DNA of 52,097 nt from Paenibacillus popilliae ATCC 14706 (lineage in GTDB: Bacteria > Bacillota > Bacilli > Paenibacillales > Paenibacillaceae). Both the position numbers and the translations under genes were made by a program. Positions 34,935 to 44,194 of this stretch are shown here, piece by piece. The stretch covers positions 1-52,097 of the forward strand of contig NZ_BALG01000476.1 in assembly GCF_000315235.1 (NCBI RefSeq), in the 5' to 3' direction. The notes beneath the pieces are model-generated. The model was not told the origin of the DNA. It ran no database searches and saw nothing but the letters and a program-made list of their open reading frames with translations. Each line of letters opens with the position of its first letter. Within the stretch, counting starts at the first letter, position 1.

Positions 34935-35131
34935 GTAACGTTCATCCTCTCCGCATCAATCTCTCCCCGGAAGAATGATGAACCGGGTTCATCGGAAGAT
35001 TGAGATAATAACATGGTTATGCGAAAAACAGCATAAGATGTATGTCCATCGGGAGAAGATAAAGAAAAACTCCAGAACATTGCTGGCGGTCATTGCGGCA
35101 GGAGGAGCTGGAGCAAGAAAGGGGGATAGCG

Positions 35132-35307
35132 GTGGAACGACGCACAATGTACGTGTCGGTCCAGCGGCGCACCATAGCTCAGACCCGGAAGCCGAAAGCT
35201 ATCCAGGTGGATGCCAATGAGGAGGAGATTCAGCAGCTTCAGGGCTTGATGGATTAGAAACGGTGGATACGAAGCGGTTCATCGAGCAGCTACTTGATTC
35301 AGTTTAG
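35132..35307 (+). pseudogene. Small gene, probably frameshifted
   Basis: A GTG at 35132 after aaaggggga opens MERRTMYVSVQRRTIAQTRK ... EEEIQQLQGLMD and stops at 35255-35257. A neighbouring frame continues LETVDTKRFIEQLLDSV to a stop at 35305-35307. The two halves read like one short hydrophilic protein split by a frameshift. Alternatively the 41-residue first frame is a complete gene. Family not recognised. Confidence 0.4.
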
Positions 35308-35327
35308 AAACGACAGGAGGAAGCACG

Positions 35328-35675
35328 ATGACATGGAAAGCGACCAAATTCCGGCGTCCGGTCGAAATTGACGGCCGCCTGTGCGCCGAGATCGGCATGA
35401 TTCCGGCGGATGAGAACGCCACACCGGTGCTTGCTTATATCGCGCCCGTGCGCAACGGGGGCTATGAGCTGGTCCGGGCCGTGCAGAGCGATGCGGACGA
35501 TAAGACGGATGGGTATGACAATCCGATGCATACTGCCTCTGAAGAATTCGCGGCCGAGGATTTCGGGACCGATACGCTGGGCGCGGCAGTGAACGGCAAG
35601 GAGTTGCTGCTGGATGCCGCCCTCGGCTCAGCGGAGGTCAGGGATGCCGTCGACCATCTGTTCCAGATGGAGTAA
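35328..35675 (+). CDS. Hypothetical protein (115 aa)
   Basis: Start after gacaggagg. A soluble acidic protein beginning MTWKATKFRRPVEIDGRLCA, with strand-rich N-terminal half and ASEEFAAEDFGTDTLGAAV in the middle. No signal, membrane segment or motif I recognise. It forms a short plus-strand group with the next small gene. Confidence 0.65.
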   Translation: MTWKATKFRRPVEIDGRLCAEIGMIPADENATPVLAYIAPVRNGGYELVRAVQSDADDKTDGYDNPMHTASEEFAAEDFGTDTLGAAVNGKELLLDAALGSAEVRDAVDHLFQME

Positions 35676-35751
35676 CCGAACCCATTTACGGAGCGGGCGA
35701 ACAGGAACATCCGGTTCGAGGGCGAGAACTGGAGAGGGAGGTGACAAGAAG

Positions 35752-35892
35752 ATGGCAGGTTCCAAGGATAACAAAGGCAATAAGTATAATCAGCAGCCGA
35801 ATCATGCCGATGCGGTAATCAATGCCAACCCGAAGCATCCGGCTCAGAAAAACCCGTGGGATGACAGCGGCAGAAAATCCGGCTACGAATAA
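35752..35892 (+). CDS. Small hydrophilic protein (46 aa)
   Basis: The ATG follows agggaggtgac. Composition is Asn, Lys, Gly and Pro-rich (SKDNKGNKYNQQPNHADAV, ending RKSGYE), probably disordered. It resembles small spore or stress peptides in composition only; no family can be named. Followed by a terminator. Confidence 0.6.
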   Translation: MAGSKDNKGNKYNQQPNHADAVINANPKHPAQKNPWDDSGRKSGYE

Positions 35893-35902
35893 AGATCATG
35901 TG

Positions 35903-35951
35903 CGCCCGGGACCCCAGCATGCAAGACGTGTGGACCCGGGCGTTCATTTTC
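35903..35951 (+). terminator. Rho-independent terminator
   Basis: cgcccggg (35903-35910) and cccgggcg (35935-35942), then ttcatttt. Confidence 0.65.
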
Positions 35952-36045
35952 CAAGAGTGATCGCTCCCAGCAGCAAACATGCTCCCGATACCAGTAGATC
36001 GTTATGTCGTCCTGAGCGGTGGCGGGCTTATTCTCCTTGAATTGT

Positions 36046-36786
36046 TTAGGAACACGTTTTACAAGGGCCCTCAATTAACGGGATACTCTGAACAAGCATG
36101 GTACCCTCAATATTTTCCGTCATAACTTTACCAACTCCACGAACAAATATTTCAGTCGTAAGTTCGCCTGCGAATATCACTTTTCGTTTGACCTTGGATA
36201 GTACAGTTATTCTTGGAGGAACCGGTTTCCAGGTATGTCCAACTGTAACGCCCAATAAAGCGCTTCTAGCCGTGGTCTTTGTGATTGTCCCTACTCTTGG
36301 TACGTAGTCAATGGTAACATATCCTTTAATCCAAAAAATCTTATTGTCATAAATAGTCTTTTCAAATGTCTCTGTTGCTAAATCAGTACTTCTCTTTGAT
36401 ATACGGGATGATTGCCCGGCTGCTTGGGCAGCCAACGTATGTATGCCGCCATGATGTATTTCAACCGTTCTATTCTGTGCCGATTGTTTTTGATCGTTCA
36501 AGAACGCCAATAAAGCGGCAAGTTCGTCTGGCGTTTGCACATAATAAACATATTCGTTCGCTTTTTCTTCACTTGTCATAGGTCTAACCTTCTTTCCAAA
36601 TACAGCATATACTTGATCAAATGTTTGAAATTTCCCTTTATATCTTGTAAGATAAGTTGAAGGAACAACACTTTCCAAAGAATATTTCGTGTTTGGCATA
36701 GATGCATGTTCGGCAAATACGGAAGCTGATAACGAAAAACAAAGCGTAGTTGCAAGCAACAAGGACATCATTTTTTTGCTCCTCAT
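36046..36786 (-). CDS. Secreted hypothetical protein (246 aa)
   Basis: The ATG at 36786 follows gaggaga by 8 bases; a start 7 codons upstream overlaps it. Sec signal peptide at 1-25 (MMSLLLATTLCFSLSASVFA). The mature part has TYLTRYKGKFQTFDQVYAVF, EYVYYVQTPDELAALLAFL and a beta-rich C-terminal half with WIKGYVTIDYVPRVGTITK, ending CKTCS. Base composition is visibly more AT-rich than neighbours, which suggests transfer. Function unknown. Confidence 0.75.
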   Translation of the reverse strand: MRSKKMMSLLLATTLCFSLSASVFAEHASMPNTKYSLESVVPSTYLTRYKGKFQTFDQVYAVFGKKVRPMTSEEKANEYVYYVQTPDELAALLAFLNDQKQSAQNRTVEIHHGGIHTLAAQAAGQSSRISKRSTDLATETFEKTIYDNKIFWIKGYVTIDYVPRVGTITKTTARSALLGVTVGHTWKPVPPRITVLSKVKRKVIFAGELTTEIFVRGVGKVMTENIEGTMLVQSIPLIEGPCKTCS

Positions 36787-36892
36787 CTTCTGAATTTCTC
36801 CTCTCATATGGTTTTTTTAGGAATTAACACCTAAAATATAACATTAAGTCTCTAGGATTGCCAACAAAAATTTCAAAAAAAGAGGGAATATT

Positions 36893-37000
36893 ATGAATTT
36901 AATTACTCTCATCTTACCGTTTCTAGGATTAGCCTTCATTGGCTATGTTATTTATTTATTTATTTATCTCATTCACAAGGTACTCAAAAAACTAAAATAA
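36893..37000 (+). CDS. 35-residue membrane peptide
   Basis: The ATG at 36893 follows aagaggg by 6 bases. The product is MNLITLILPFLGLAFIGYVI, then more hydrophobic residues, then a basic end (HKVLKKLKK-like), giving one membrane helix with a positive tail. That shape is common in small holin-like, toxin or regulatory peptides. It is divergent from the secreted protein at 36046-36786, in the same AT-rich patch. Confidence 0.45.
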   Translation: MNLITLILPFLGLAFIGYVIYLFIYLIHKVLKKLK

Positions 37001-37189
37001 GAGATAGCGCATGGCACAAACGTTGGCGCAAAATTTGTCCTTCCAACGGTGAGTGTTTGATTTCATATCCATAGAGATGGTTTGACGATGTAATAAATCG
37101 AGGGCGCTCTCCATATCGTAATCCAGCGGCGTGCGGCGGTTGCGCGTTTTCCTCTTATCGTTTGTTTTCTACTTCTCGGACCAGACACA

Positions 37190-37220
37190 CGAAAAAACCT
37201 CCTACTTCATCTGTAGGAGG
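37190..37220 (-). terminator. Terminator downstream of tRNA-Arg
   Basis: Perfect hairpin cctcctac (37198-37205)/gtaggagg (37213-37220). On the minus strand it is followed by six T. It sits about 150 bases past the tRNA 3' end. Confidence 0.7.
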
Positions 37221-37371
37221 CTCGTTATATACCGCGTGGTGACCGACGGTGCCTAATCGAAGAGGTTCAACGTTCACCTCTTGTTAGTGGCGCAGACCGT
37301 TGGTCTATCGCTATGCCAACCGTTACATTCAATGTCTGACAATCGTTGATATAACGGTTTTTTTCGTAAAC
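37221..37371. other. Structured non-coding stretch next to tRNA-Arg
   Basis: No gene. It contains inverted pieces (gaggt/acctc near 37262-37281; aaccgtta 37318-37325 with taacggtt 37352-37359 followed by five T on the plus strand). Parts look tRNA-like on the minus strand, but no complete cloverleaf forms. Confidence 0.35.
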
Positions 37372-37448
<77 letters not shown>

Positions 37449-37799
37449 AAAAGAAAATAAACTGATTTTGCAACATTTATGATTCTAACAAAAATTCTCT
37501 TACCTTGCAACCATCAAACTGAAAAATTGAGAAAAAAATATGAATGAAGGCATATGCGATAACTAACTAAAATCCGTAACGATTTAGCCACATGATACGT
37601 ATATAAGTAGACAGAACATTTGGAGAAGTCTTCACATGCGCCATATCTGTGCCGATGTTTACTCCCAGTATGTTTTGGCGCCAGCCGATTTGCACAGGCT
37701 GTTCATAAAGGGAAACGGGAAGGGGAAGTCTGAATAGAGTATCCGGCGGTATCCGGAATGCCCGTTGATTCCCGGTAGGGGGAGAACTGCACGGAGATA

Positions 37800-37808
37800 T
37801 GGTATAAT
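37800..37808 (+). promoter_or_regulatory. Extended -10 promoter upstream of the YsoA-position gene
   Basis: TGGTATAAT, an extended -10 with a perfect TATAAT at 37803-37808; no clear -35. The rest of 37449-37916 shows no supported gene. Confidence 0.5.
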
Positions 37809-37916
37809 AGCTTATCGGCATGACGGATGCCGCCGCTCCCGTAATCCCGGATAACTCATACATAAGATCGATGGATGGCGATAGTAGTCGGCTTGATATA
37901 GAAAGAAGGTGCTTGC

Positions 37917-38855
37917 ATGACGGACGATCAGATCCTGCCGGAAAAAAACAATGTCGTTCTGTTTCCGAAAACGCATGATTATTACCAAATCGAATTGACA
38001 CGCATGCTGGAGTCCGAGCGTTACGGAGAAGCGATCGCGCTGCTCCGCTTCCTGTTGCAATGCGAAGGAGAGGATGATCAGATTAGAACGGAATGGAGCG
38101 CGCTGATGCACTGGTTAATAACGGCGTTTCCGGAAGCAGAGCGGGTTGCTGAAGAAGGCTTCCCAGAGTCGGGGCCTTGGGCCGAGAAAGTCGAGGACAG
38201 CGGAGAGACGGAACGGGAAATGCTTAAGCAGCAGATCCAGCAGAAGCTTCGAGCAGACAGTCAGTATATCGCAAGGCTCCTTGCCTCGCTGACCGAAGGC
38301 GATATGGATGATCGCAAGCTTCTTGTCCTGGAGCATCTGGCGGCAGCCGAGGATGATTCTATTGATCCTTCGCTACTTCGGATGCTGGAGCATGATCCGC
38401 TTCATCCGCTCTTGCAATTCAGCATTTTGCAGACGCTGAGGCGGCGGGGTATCGAAGGGGAGGTGTTTTTTACCCGCGGCCAGGAGCGCGTCGTCGTCGA
38501 TATTGAAGCAACACCGCTCGATCTGGAGTCATACCCTCCGAATGCGGTTGCCCCGGCGGAGCGGGTGAACGAATCCGCGGCGGTGCGGGAGCCGTCGCTC
38601 GCCTATTTCGCATCCGAGATGTGGCAGCAATTCCTTAAGCTGATATACGGCACTTCGATGTACCGCAGCCTCTGCGAAGGGGATGAACGGGAAGCGGATG
38701 CGTGGGCGGCCGCGCTGCACCGGATCGTCGCCCGGCTGCTCCATATCGAAGAGGAGGAAGCGGAGGTCAAGACGATCTACGGACTGACCGGGGAGCTGCG
38801 GATAAGCTACGAGCGGGCGCTGCGGGCGATTACGCGATCACTGAGCGGGGAATAA
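37917..38855 (+). CDS. Hypothetical helical protein in the ysoA position
   Basis: 312 residues, ATG after agaaggtg. Mostly helical, with repeat-like blocks (YGEAIALLRFLLQCEGEDDQ; DPLHPLLQFSILQTLRRRG) that look like divergent TPR units. In B. subtilis the TPR protein YsoA is directly upstream of tig, and this gene holds the same place and similar length (~330). Sequence alone does not prove orthology. Possible co-factor in protein folding (inference from position). Confidence 0.7.
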   Translation: MTDDQILPEKNNVVLFPKTHDYYQIELTRMLESERYGEAIALLRFLLQCEGEDDQIRTEWSALMHWLITAFPEAERVAEEGFPESGPWAEKVEDSGETEREMLKQQIQQKLRADSQYIARLLASLTEGDMDDRKLLVLEHLAAAEDDSIDPSLLRMLEHDPLHPLLQFSILQTLRRRGIEGEVFFTRGQERVVVDIEATPLDLESYPPNAVAPAERVNESAAVREPSLAYFASEMWQQFLKLIYGTSMYRSLCEGDEREADAWAAALHRIVARLLHIEEEEAEVKTIYGLTGELRISYERALRAITRSLSGE

Positions 38856-38962
38856 GACACCTGATTCGGCGATTCGGCGGAGAATTTCATGTGGCGGCTG
38901 CGTTTTTATAAGAAGCTTGGGAAACATATCGTGGTACATAGGAAATGGCTGTAAGCATCGCC

Positions 38963-38991
38963 TTGAAAAACTTTTTGTAGTCGGCTATACT
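38963..38991 (+). promoter_or_regulatory. Sigma-A promoter of tig
   Basis: TTGAAA (38963-38968), 17-base spacer, TATACT (38986-38991), 70 bases before the tig start. Confidence 0.75.
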
Positions 38992-39061
38992 ATAGTGGTT
39001 ATTCTGGACGTATAATGGTACACTCTAGCCATGTGATTTTTTTTGGAGGGGAAGGCATAAA

Positions 39062-40345
39062 ATGAAAGCAACCTGGGAAAAAATAGAGAAGAACGTTGGA
39101 GTATTGGAAGTGGAGGTCGACGCGGAGCGCGTGACGGCAGCGCTGGACCAAGCGTTTAGAAAAGTGTCCAAGCGAGTGAGCGTTCCTGGTTTCCGTAAAG
39201 GAAGAGTTCCTCGTCCGATTTTTGAAGCGAAATTTGGCGTGGAAAGCCTGTACCAGGACGCCATTGACATTATGCTTTCAGAGGCGTATACCCAAGCGGT
39301 AAAAGAAACCGACATCAAGCCGGTCGATCAGCCGGAAATCGAAGTGGAGCAAATCGGCAAAGGGCAAACGTTCAAATTCAAAGCGAAAGTAACCGTGAAG
39401 CCGGAAGTACAGCTTGGCGAGTACAAAGGCCTTGAAGTGGAAAAACAATCGGTAGAAGTGACAGAAGAAGAACTTGACGCTGAGTTGAAGCGCATGCAGG
39501 AACGCCAAGCAGAGCTGATCATCGTTGATGAGGATGTTGCCGCCAAAGGCGACAGCGTCGTTATTGACTTTGAAGGCTTTGTAGACGGGGAAGCATTCGA
39601 AGGCGGCAAGGCGGAGCGTTACACGCTTGAGTTGGGCTCCAGCAGCTTCATTCCAGGCTTCGAGGAGCAACTGATCGGCATGGGAACAGGCGATTTCAAG
39701 GATGTCGAAGTGACATTCCCTGAGGACTACCATGCAGAGAACCTGGCCGGCAAGCCAGCCGTATTCAAAGTAAAAGTGCATGAAATCAAGCGCAAGCAGT
39801 TGCCTGCACTTGACGATGAGTTCGCTAAAGACGTAAGTGAGTTCGACACGCTTGATGAATATAAGGCTGATCTGAAGCAGCAGCTTCTATCCCGCAAGGA
39901 AAAAGAAGTGGAAGGCGCACGCGAAGCGGCTGTCGTGGAAAAAGCGGCAGGGAACGCTGAAGTGGACATTCCGCGCGCGATGATCGAGAGCGAAATCCAG
40001 CATATGGTGAAGGATCTGGACAACCGCCTGCGGATGCAGGGCATGGACATCGATATGTTTCTGACGCTGTCCGGTCAGACGATTGCGGATCTGCGCGAGC
40101 AAATGCAAAAGGAAGCAGACAAGCGTGTAAAGAACAATCTCGTTCTGGAGCAAATCGCCAAGGAAGAGAACCTGTCCATCTCGGACGAAGAACTGTCTGC
40201 TGAATTGGATAAGATGGCCGGAACTTACAAGCGTACTGCTGAAGAAATTCGCGACATCCTTACCAAGAACGGTACGCTCGACAACCTGCGTGAAGAAGCA
40301 TTGATCCGCAAGACGGTTGCATTTTTGGAACAAAACAGCAAATAA
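39062..40345 (+). CDS. tig: Trigger factor
   Basis: 427 residues. Ribosome-bound chaperone and peptidyl-prolyl isomerase. The N-terminal domain has the ribosome-docking loop VPGFRKGRVPRPIFE, the central FKBP domain contains GDSVVIDFEGFVDGEAFEGG and the GSSSFIPGFEEQLIGM motif, and the helical C-terminal substrate domain has VEVDIPRAMIESE-like sequence. Start after ttggagggg. Own promoter and terminator. Confidence 0.97.
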   Translation: MKATWEKIEKNVGVLEVEVDAERVTAALDQAFRKVSKRVSVPGFRKGRVPRPIFEAKFGVESLYQDAIDIMLSEAYTQAVKETDIKPVDQPEIEVEQIGKGQTFKFKAKVTVKPEVQLGEYKGLEVEKQSVEVTEEELDAELKRMQERQAELIIVDEDVAAKGDSVVIDFEGFVDGEAFEGGKAERYTLELGSSSFIPGFEEQLIGMGTGDFKDVEVTFPEDYHAENLAGKPAVFKVKVHEIKRKQLPALDDEFAKDVSEFDTLDEYKADLKQQLLSRKEKEVEGAREAAVVEKAAGNAEVDIPRAMIESEIQHMVKDLDNRLRMQGMDIDMFLTLSGQTIADLREQMQKEADKRVKNNLVLEQIAKEENLSISDEELSAELDKMAGTYKRTAEEIRDILTKNGTLDNLREEALIRKTVAFLEQNSK

Positions 40346-40386
40346 ACGAATCATATACGATGGCGCAGCAATTTGCTGCTAACAGG

Positions 40387-40428
40387 ATAAGGCACGCATG
40401 TTTATTTTTAGCGTGCCTTATTTTTTCT
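40387..40428 (+). terminator. Rho-independent terminator of tig
   Basis: aaggcacgc (40389-40397) and gcgtgcctt (40411-40419), then attttttct. Confidence 0.85.
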
Positions 40429-40620
40429 ACTGTCGCTCTGTCTCTCTGTCTCTCCCATCATCGCTTCTTGGCATGCACGTAACGTTCCACTGTTCCTTAT
40501 CGAGTGGTACATATTTAGAGGCAGTCTGACGCATGATGAACATAAGCTGTGCGGGTACATATACGGTTGCCGGGAATAGGCCCCGCTGCCATACATACAC
40601 TAGTGGTAACTGCTGTGGAA

Positions 40621-40649
40621 ATGACATCTTGTTCAGAAAATGATAATAT
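40621..40649 (+). promoter_or_regulatory. Candidate sigma-A promoter of clpP
   Basis: ATGACA (40621-40626), 17-base spacer, TAATAT (40644-40649). No CtsR-type direct heptamer repeat is visible around it. Confidence 0.45.
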
Positions 40650-40686
40650 AGAAATGTGTAGCTTTGTAAAGAAAAGAGGCGGTACC

Positions 40687-41283
40687 ATGAATTTAATCCC
40701 GATGGTCATCGAACAGACAAATCGCGGCGAACGCTCTTACGATATTTACTCGCGCCTGTTGAAGGATCGCATTATTTTTCTGGGAAGCGCCATTGACGAT
40801 GATGTGGCCAATAGTGTCATCGCGCAGATGCTTTTCCTCCAGGCAGACGATCCAGAGAAGGATATTCATCTCTATATCAATTCTCCGGGCGGTTCCGTTA
40901 CGGCGGGAATGGCGATTTACGATACGATGCAGCACATTAAGCCGGATATATCCACCATCTGCGTCGGTTTGGCGGCCAGCATGGGCTCGCTACTGCTGAC
41001 GGCAGGAGCGCCAGGCAAGCGCATCGCGCTGCCGAATAGCGAGATTATGATTCACCAGCCTCTGGGAGGCGTCCGCGGGCAAGCGTCCGACATCAAGATC
41101 CATGCCGACTGGATTATTAAGACCAGGCAGAAGCTGAACCAGATCTATGTAGATCGAACCGGGCAACCGTATAAAAAAATCGAACGAGATACCGACCGCG
41201 ACTACTTCATGAGTGCGGATGAAGCGAAGGCATATGGTCTTGTAGACAGCGTTCTGCATCCGGGTACTCCGGGTTTGAAGTAA
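40687..41283 (+). CDS. clpP: ATP-dependent Clp protease proteolytic subunit
   Basis: 198 residues from the ATG at 40687; an in-frame extension upstream covers the promoter and is rejected. Catalytic Ser in GLAASMGS, His in MIHQPLGG, Asp in [20 protein letters not shown] is the oxyanion loop. Forms the barrel protease that pairs with ClpX, whose gene starts 12 bases after its stop. Confidence 0.97.
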   Translation: MNLIPMVIEQTNRGERSYDIYSRLLKDRIIFLGSAIDDDVANSVIAQMLFLQADDPEKDIHLYINSPGGSVTAGMAIYDTMQHIKPDISTICVGLAASMGSLLLTAGAPGKRIALPNSEIMIHQPLGGVRGQASDIKIHADWIIKTRQKLNQIYVDRTGQPYKKIERDTDRDYFMSADEAKAYGLVDSVLHPGTPGLK

Positions 41284-41295
41284 AGGGGGATAGGA

Positions 41296-42543
41296 ATGTT
41301 CAAATTTAACGAGGAGAAGGGCCAATTGAAGTGTTCTTTTTGTGGCAAGTCTCAGGAGCAAGTGCGCAAGCTGGTCGCGGGACCAGGCGTATATATATGT
41401 GACGAGTGCATCGAGCTGTGCACGGAGATCGTGGAGGAAGAGCTCGGTCACGAGGAAGAGGTCGATCTGAAAGACATTCCGAAGCCGAAGGAGATCCGCG
41501 CGATTCTGGATCAATATGTCATTGGCCAGGATCAGGCGAAGAAATCGTTATCGGTTGCTGTGTACAATCACTACAAACGAATCAACAGCCAGAACAAAAC
41601 CGAGGATGTGGAGCTACAGAAGAGCAACATACTGCTAGTCGGACCAACCGGATCCGGGAAGACCCTGCTTGCGCAGACGATGGCCAAAATTTTGAATGTG
41701 CCGTTTGCGATTGCGGATGCGACGTCGCTGACCGAAGCCGGTTATGTCGGCGAAGATGTCGAGAACATTTTACTGAAGCTGATTCAGGCTGCGGACTATG
41801 ATGTTGAGAAGGCGGAGCGGGGCATCATTTATATCGACGAGATTGACAAGGTGGCGCGCAAGTCCGAGAACCCTTCGATCACGAGAGATGTGTCCGGGGA
41901 AGGCGTACAGCAGGCGCTCCTCAAGATTTTGGAAGGAACGGTTGCCTCAGTGCCTCCTCAAGGCGGACGCAAGCATCCGCATCAAGAGTTCATCCAGATC
42001 GACACGACGAATATTCTGTTCATTTGCGGCGGCGCGTTTGACGGGCTGGAGCAAATTATTAAGCGCCGTGTCGGCAAGAAGATTATTGGCTTCAATGCAG
42101 ACGGCATTCAGAAGGATCTGAAGGCGGGCGAATACTTGACGTTGACGCTTCCGGAAGATCTGCTCAAATTCGGTCTCATTCCGGAATTCGTCGGCCGCTT
42201 GCCGGTCATCTCGACCTTGGAGCCATTGGATGAGAATACACTGGTCCGCATCTTGAGCGAGCCGAAGAATGCGTTGACGAAGCAGTATCAGAAGTTGCTG
42301 GAGATGGACAACGTGAAGCTCGAATTCGAGCCGAGCGCGCTGGAAGCGATTGCTCTGGAAGCGATCAAGCGGAAAACGGGGGCACGCGGACTCCGTGCCA
42401 TTATCGAAGGCATCATGCTCGACGTCATGTACGAAGTGCCGTCGCGGGATGATATTACGACCTGCGTCATTACAGAGCAAGTCGTGCGCGAACGAATGAT
42501 TCCGGAACTGTCGACGGATAAGAAGCAGGAGGAAAGCGCCTAA
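41296..42543 (+). CDS. clpX: ClpX, ATPase subunit of the Clp protease
   Basis: 415 residues. N-terminal zinc domain CSFCGKSQ ... YICDEC (four Cys), Walker [16 protein letters not shown], Walker [10 protein letters not shown], the [10 protein letters not shown] loop region and the C-terminal [14 protein letters not shown] sensor-2 segment. Unfolds tagged proteins and feeds them to ClpP. Confidence 0.98.
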   Translation: MFKFNEEKGQLKCSFCGKSQEQVRKLVAGPGVYICDECIELCTEIVEEELGHEEEVDLKDIPKPKEIRAILDQYVIGQDQAKKSLSVAVYNHYKRINSQNKTEDVELQKSNILLVGPTGSGKTLLAQTMAKILNVPFAIADATSLTEAGYVGEDVENILLKLIQAADYDVEKAERGIIYIDEIDKVARKSENPSITRDVSGEGVQQALLKILEGTVASVPPQGGRKHPHQEFIQIDTTNILFICGGAFDGLEQIIKRRVGKKIIGFNADGIQKDLKAGEYLTLTLPEDLLKFGLIPEFVGRLPVISTLEPLDENTLVRILSEPKNALTKQYQKLLEMDNVKLEFEPSALEAIALEAIKRKTGARGLRAIIEGIMLDVMYEVPSRDDITTCVITEQVVRERMIPELSTDKKQEESA

Positions 42544-42584
42544 TCGGCGCTTTTCCGTCCGTTTCCGGCATGGGAGAGAATGAT

Positions 42585-43682
42585 ATGTATTTGCGATATC
42601 AGACAAGACCTGTACAAGTAGGCAACGTAACGATTGGCGGTAGCAATGACGTCATCATCCAAAGCATGTGCACCACGAAGACGGCGGATGTTGAGGCAAC
42701 CGCAGCCGAGATTCACCGGCTGGAAGAAGCGGGATGTCAGCTCGTGCGCGTCACGGTGAACAATGAAGAAGCGGCGGAAGCGATTAAGGAGATCAAGAAG
42801 CAGATCTCGATTCCGCTTGTCGCCGATATTCACTTCGACTATCGTCTGGCGTTGAAGGCGATTGAGAACGGGATCGACAAGGTCCGCATCAATCCGGGCA
42901 ATATCGGCCGACGTCACAAAGTCGAAGCCGTCGTCAAAGCATGCAAAGAACGGGGAATTCCGATCCGGATTGGCGTCAATGCTGGTTCATTGGAACATCA
43001 TTTGTTGGAGAAATACGGGTATCCAACGCCTGAAGCGATGGTCGAGAGCGCACTGTTTCATATCGGAATTTTGGAAGAACTGGATTTTCACGATATTATC
43101 GTATCGCTCAAGGCTTCGGATGTGCCGTTGGCTATTGCCGCTTACACGAAGGCTGCGGAAGTCATTCCTTATCCCCTTCATCTGGGAATTACGGAAGCTG
43201 GAACACTCTTCTCCGGAACGATCAAGAGCGCTGCCGGTCTCGGCGCGCTGCTCTCGCTGGGCATCGGCTCTACCGTTCGCGTCAGCCTCAGCGCTGATCC
43301 GGTTGAGGAAGTGAAGGTTGTCCGCGAATTGCTTAAATCGTTCGGACTTATCTCGAATGCGGCGACGCTGGTCTCTTGTCCGACCTGTGGACGTCTGGAC
43401 ATCGATCTGTTCTCGATTGCCAATGAAGTCGAAGAATATATATCGAAGATTAAGGTACCGATCAAAGTATCGGTGCTTGGATGCGCCGTCAACGGGCCGG
43501 GTGAGGCTCGCGAGGCGGATATCGGCATTGCCGGCGCGCGCGGCGAGGGATTGTTATTCCGGTACGGTGAGATGATCCGCAAAGTGCCTGAATCGGAAAT
43601 GGTCGCGGAATTGAAAAAGGAAATCGATCAAATTGTCGCAGAGTACGAGCGGACCGGTCAGATTCCGGGGCGCAAGCATTAA
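42585..43682 (+). CDS. ispG: 4-hydroxy-3-methylbut-2-enyl diphosphate synthase (IspG/GcpE)
   Basis: 365 residues from the ATG at 42585, with gggagagaa upstream; a start 5 codons earlier overlaps that site. An iron-sulfur enzyme of the non-mevalonate isoprenoid pathway converting MEcPP to HMBPP. TIM-barrel segments include [20 protein letters not shown]-type start and [16 protein letters not shown]; cluster Cys in [13 protein letters not shown] and [12 protein letters not shown]. Its placement 41 bases after clpX, inside the protease cluster, is metabolic misfit. Confidence 0.96.
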   Translation: MYLRYQTRPVQVGNVTIGGSNDVIIQSMCTTKTADVEATAAEIHRLEEAGCQLVRVTVNNEEAAEAIKEIKKQISIPLVADIHFDYRLALKAIENGIDKVRINPGNIGRRHKVEAVVKACKERGIPIRIGVNAGSLEHHLLEKYGYPTPEAMVESALFHIGILEELDFHDIIVSLKASDVPLAIAAYTKAAEVIPYPLHLGITEAGTLFSGTIKSAAGLGALLSLGIGSTVRVSLSADPVEEVKVVRELLKSFGLISNAATLVSCPTCGRLDIDLFSIANEVEEYISKIKVPIKVSVLGCAVNGPGEAREADIGIAGARGEGLLFRYGEMIRKVPESEMVAELKKEIDQIVAEYERTGQIPGRKH

Positions 43683-43698
43683 GCAAATCTATGGATAG

Positions 43699-43737
43699 AG
43701 AAGCCGGGGCATTGTTGCGCCGGCTTCTTATTCGTAT
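43699..43737 (+). terminator. Rho-independent terminator of ispG
   Basis: agaagccgg (43699-43707) and ccggcttct (43720-43728), then tattcgtat. Also lies at the end of the convergent bactofilin gene. Confidence 0.7.
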
Positions 43738-43744
43738 GTAAGGA

Positions 43745-44158
43745 CTAGACGCCGTTCTCGCTGGCAGGCACCGCTGCGCTGCTGTCGTGTGGAACGGAAG
43801 CGGAGTTCTTCTTCGCTTCGCCCATAGAGCTCGTGCCATTGAATTGCCCGCCGTCCTTAATAATGAATGCGGTGCACGTTGCATTGCCGTTCAGTTGCCC
43901 GGTCGATTCGATAACAAGGGAGCCGGAGGCGGTTACATCGCCCGTCAGTGAGCCGGCGATCATGACGCTCCCTCCTTCCACGTCAGCGTATACAACGCCC
44001 GACTCTCCGATCGTAACATTGCGGCTGCAGCGGATCGAGCCGCGAATAGTGCCCTCTATCCGTAGATCGGTCTCGCAATCTACCGTTCCTTCCAATGTGG
44101 TCGCCTGACCGATTAACGTATCTGTGCCAGGCGGTCTTTTTTCATTTCTGGAAAACAT
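43745..44158 (-). CDS. Bactofilin-family polymer-forming protein
   Basis: 137 residues. Central beta-helix with turns such as DTLIGQATTLEGTVDCETDL, LRIEGTIRGSIRC, GVVYADVEGGSVMIAGSLTG and GQLNGNATCTAFIIKDGG, flanked by short disordered ends, as in bactofilins (DUF583). These form nucleotide-free filaments at the membrane, often to position cell-wall enzymes. It follows an M23 peptidase gene by 36 bases, the classic pairing. Start after agaggagcag. Confidence 0.92.
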   Translation of the reverse strand: MFSRNEKRPPGTDTLIGQATTLEGTVDCETDLRIEGTIRGSIRCSRNVTIGESGVVYADVEGGSVMIAGSLTGDVTASGSLVIESTGQLNGNATCTAFIIKDGGQFNGTSSMGEAKKNSASVPHDSSAAVPASENGV

Positions 44159-44194
44159 GTCTCTGCTCCTCTCTTCGCTTTTTTTTATTTTTCT

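Noticed and set aside
37233-37330. Second tRNA gene on the minus strand
   Set aside because: No full cloverleaf: the T-arm loop and acceptor stem do not pair.
37567-38001. 144-residue minus-strand open frame upstream of the YsoA-position gene
   Set aside because: It covers the promoter and overlaps the start of the plus-strand gene; no ribosome site or motif.
40430-40686. CtsR operator upstream of clpP
   Set aside because: No GGTCAAA-type direct repeat is visible; only an ordinary promoter could be supported.
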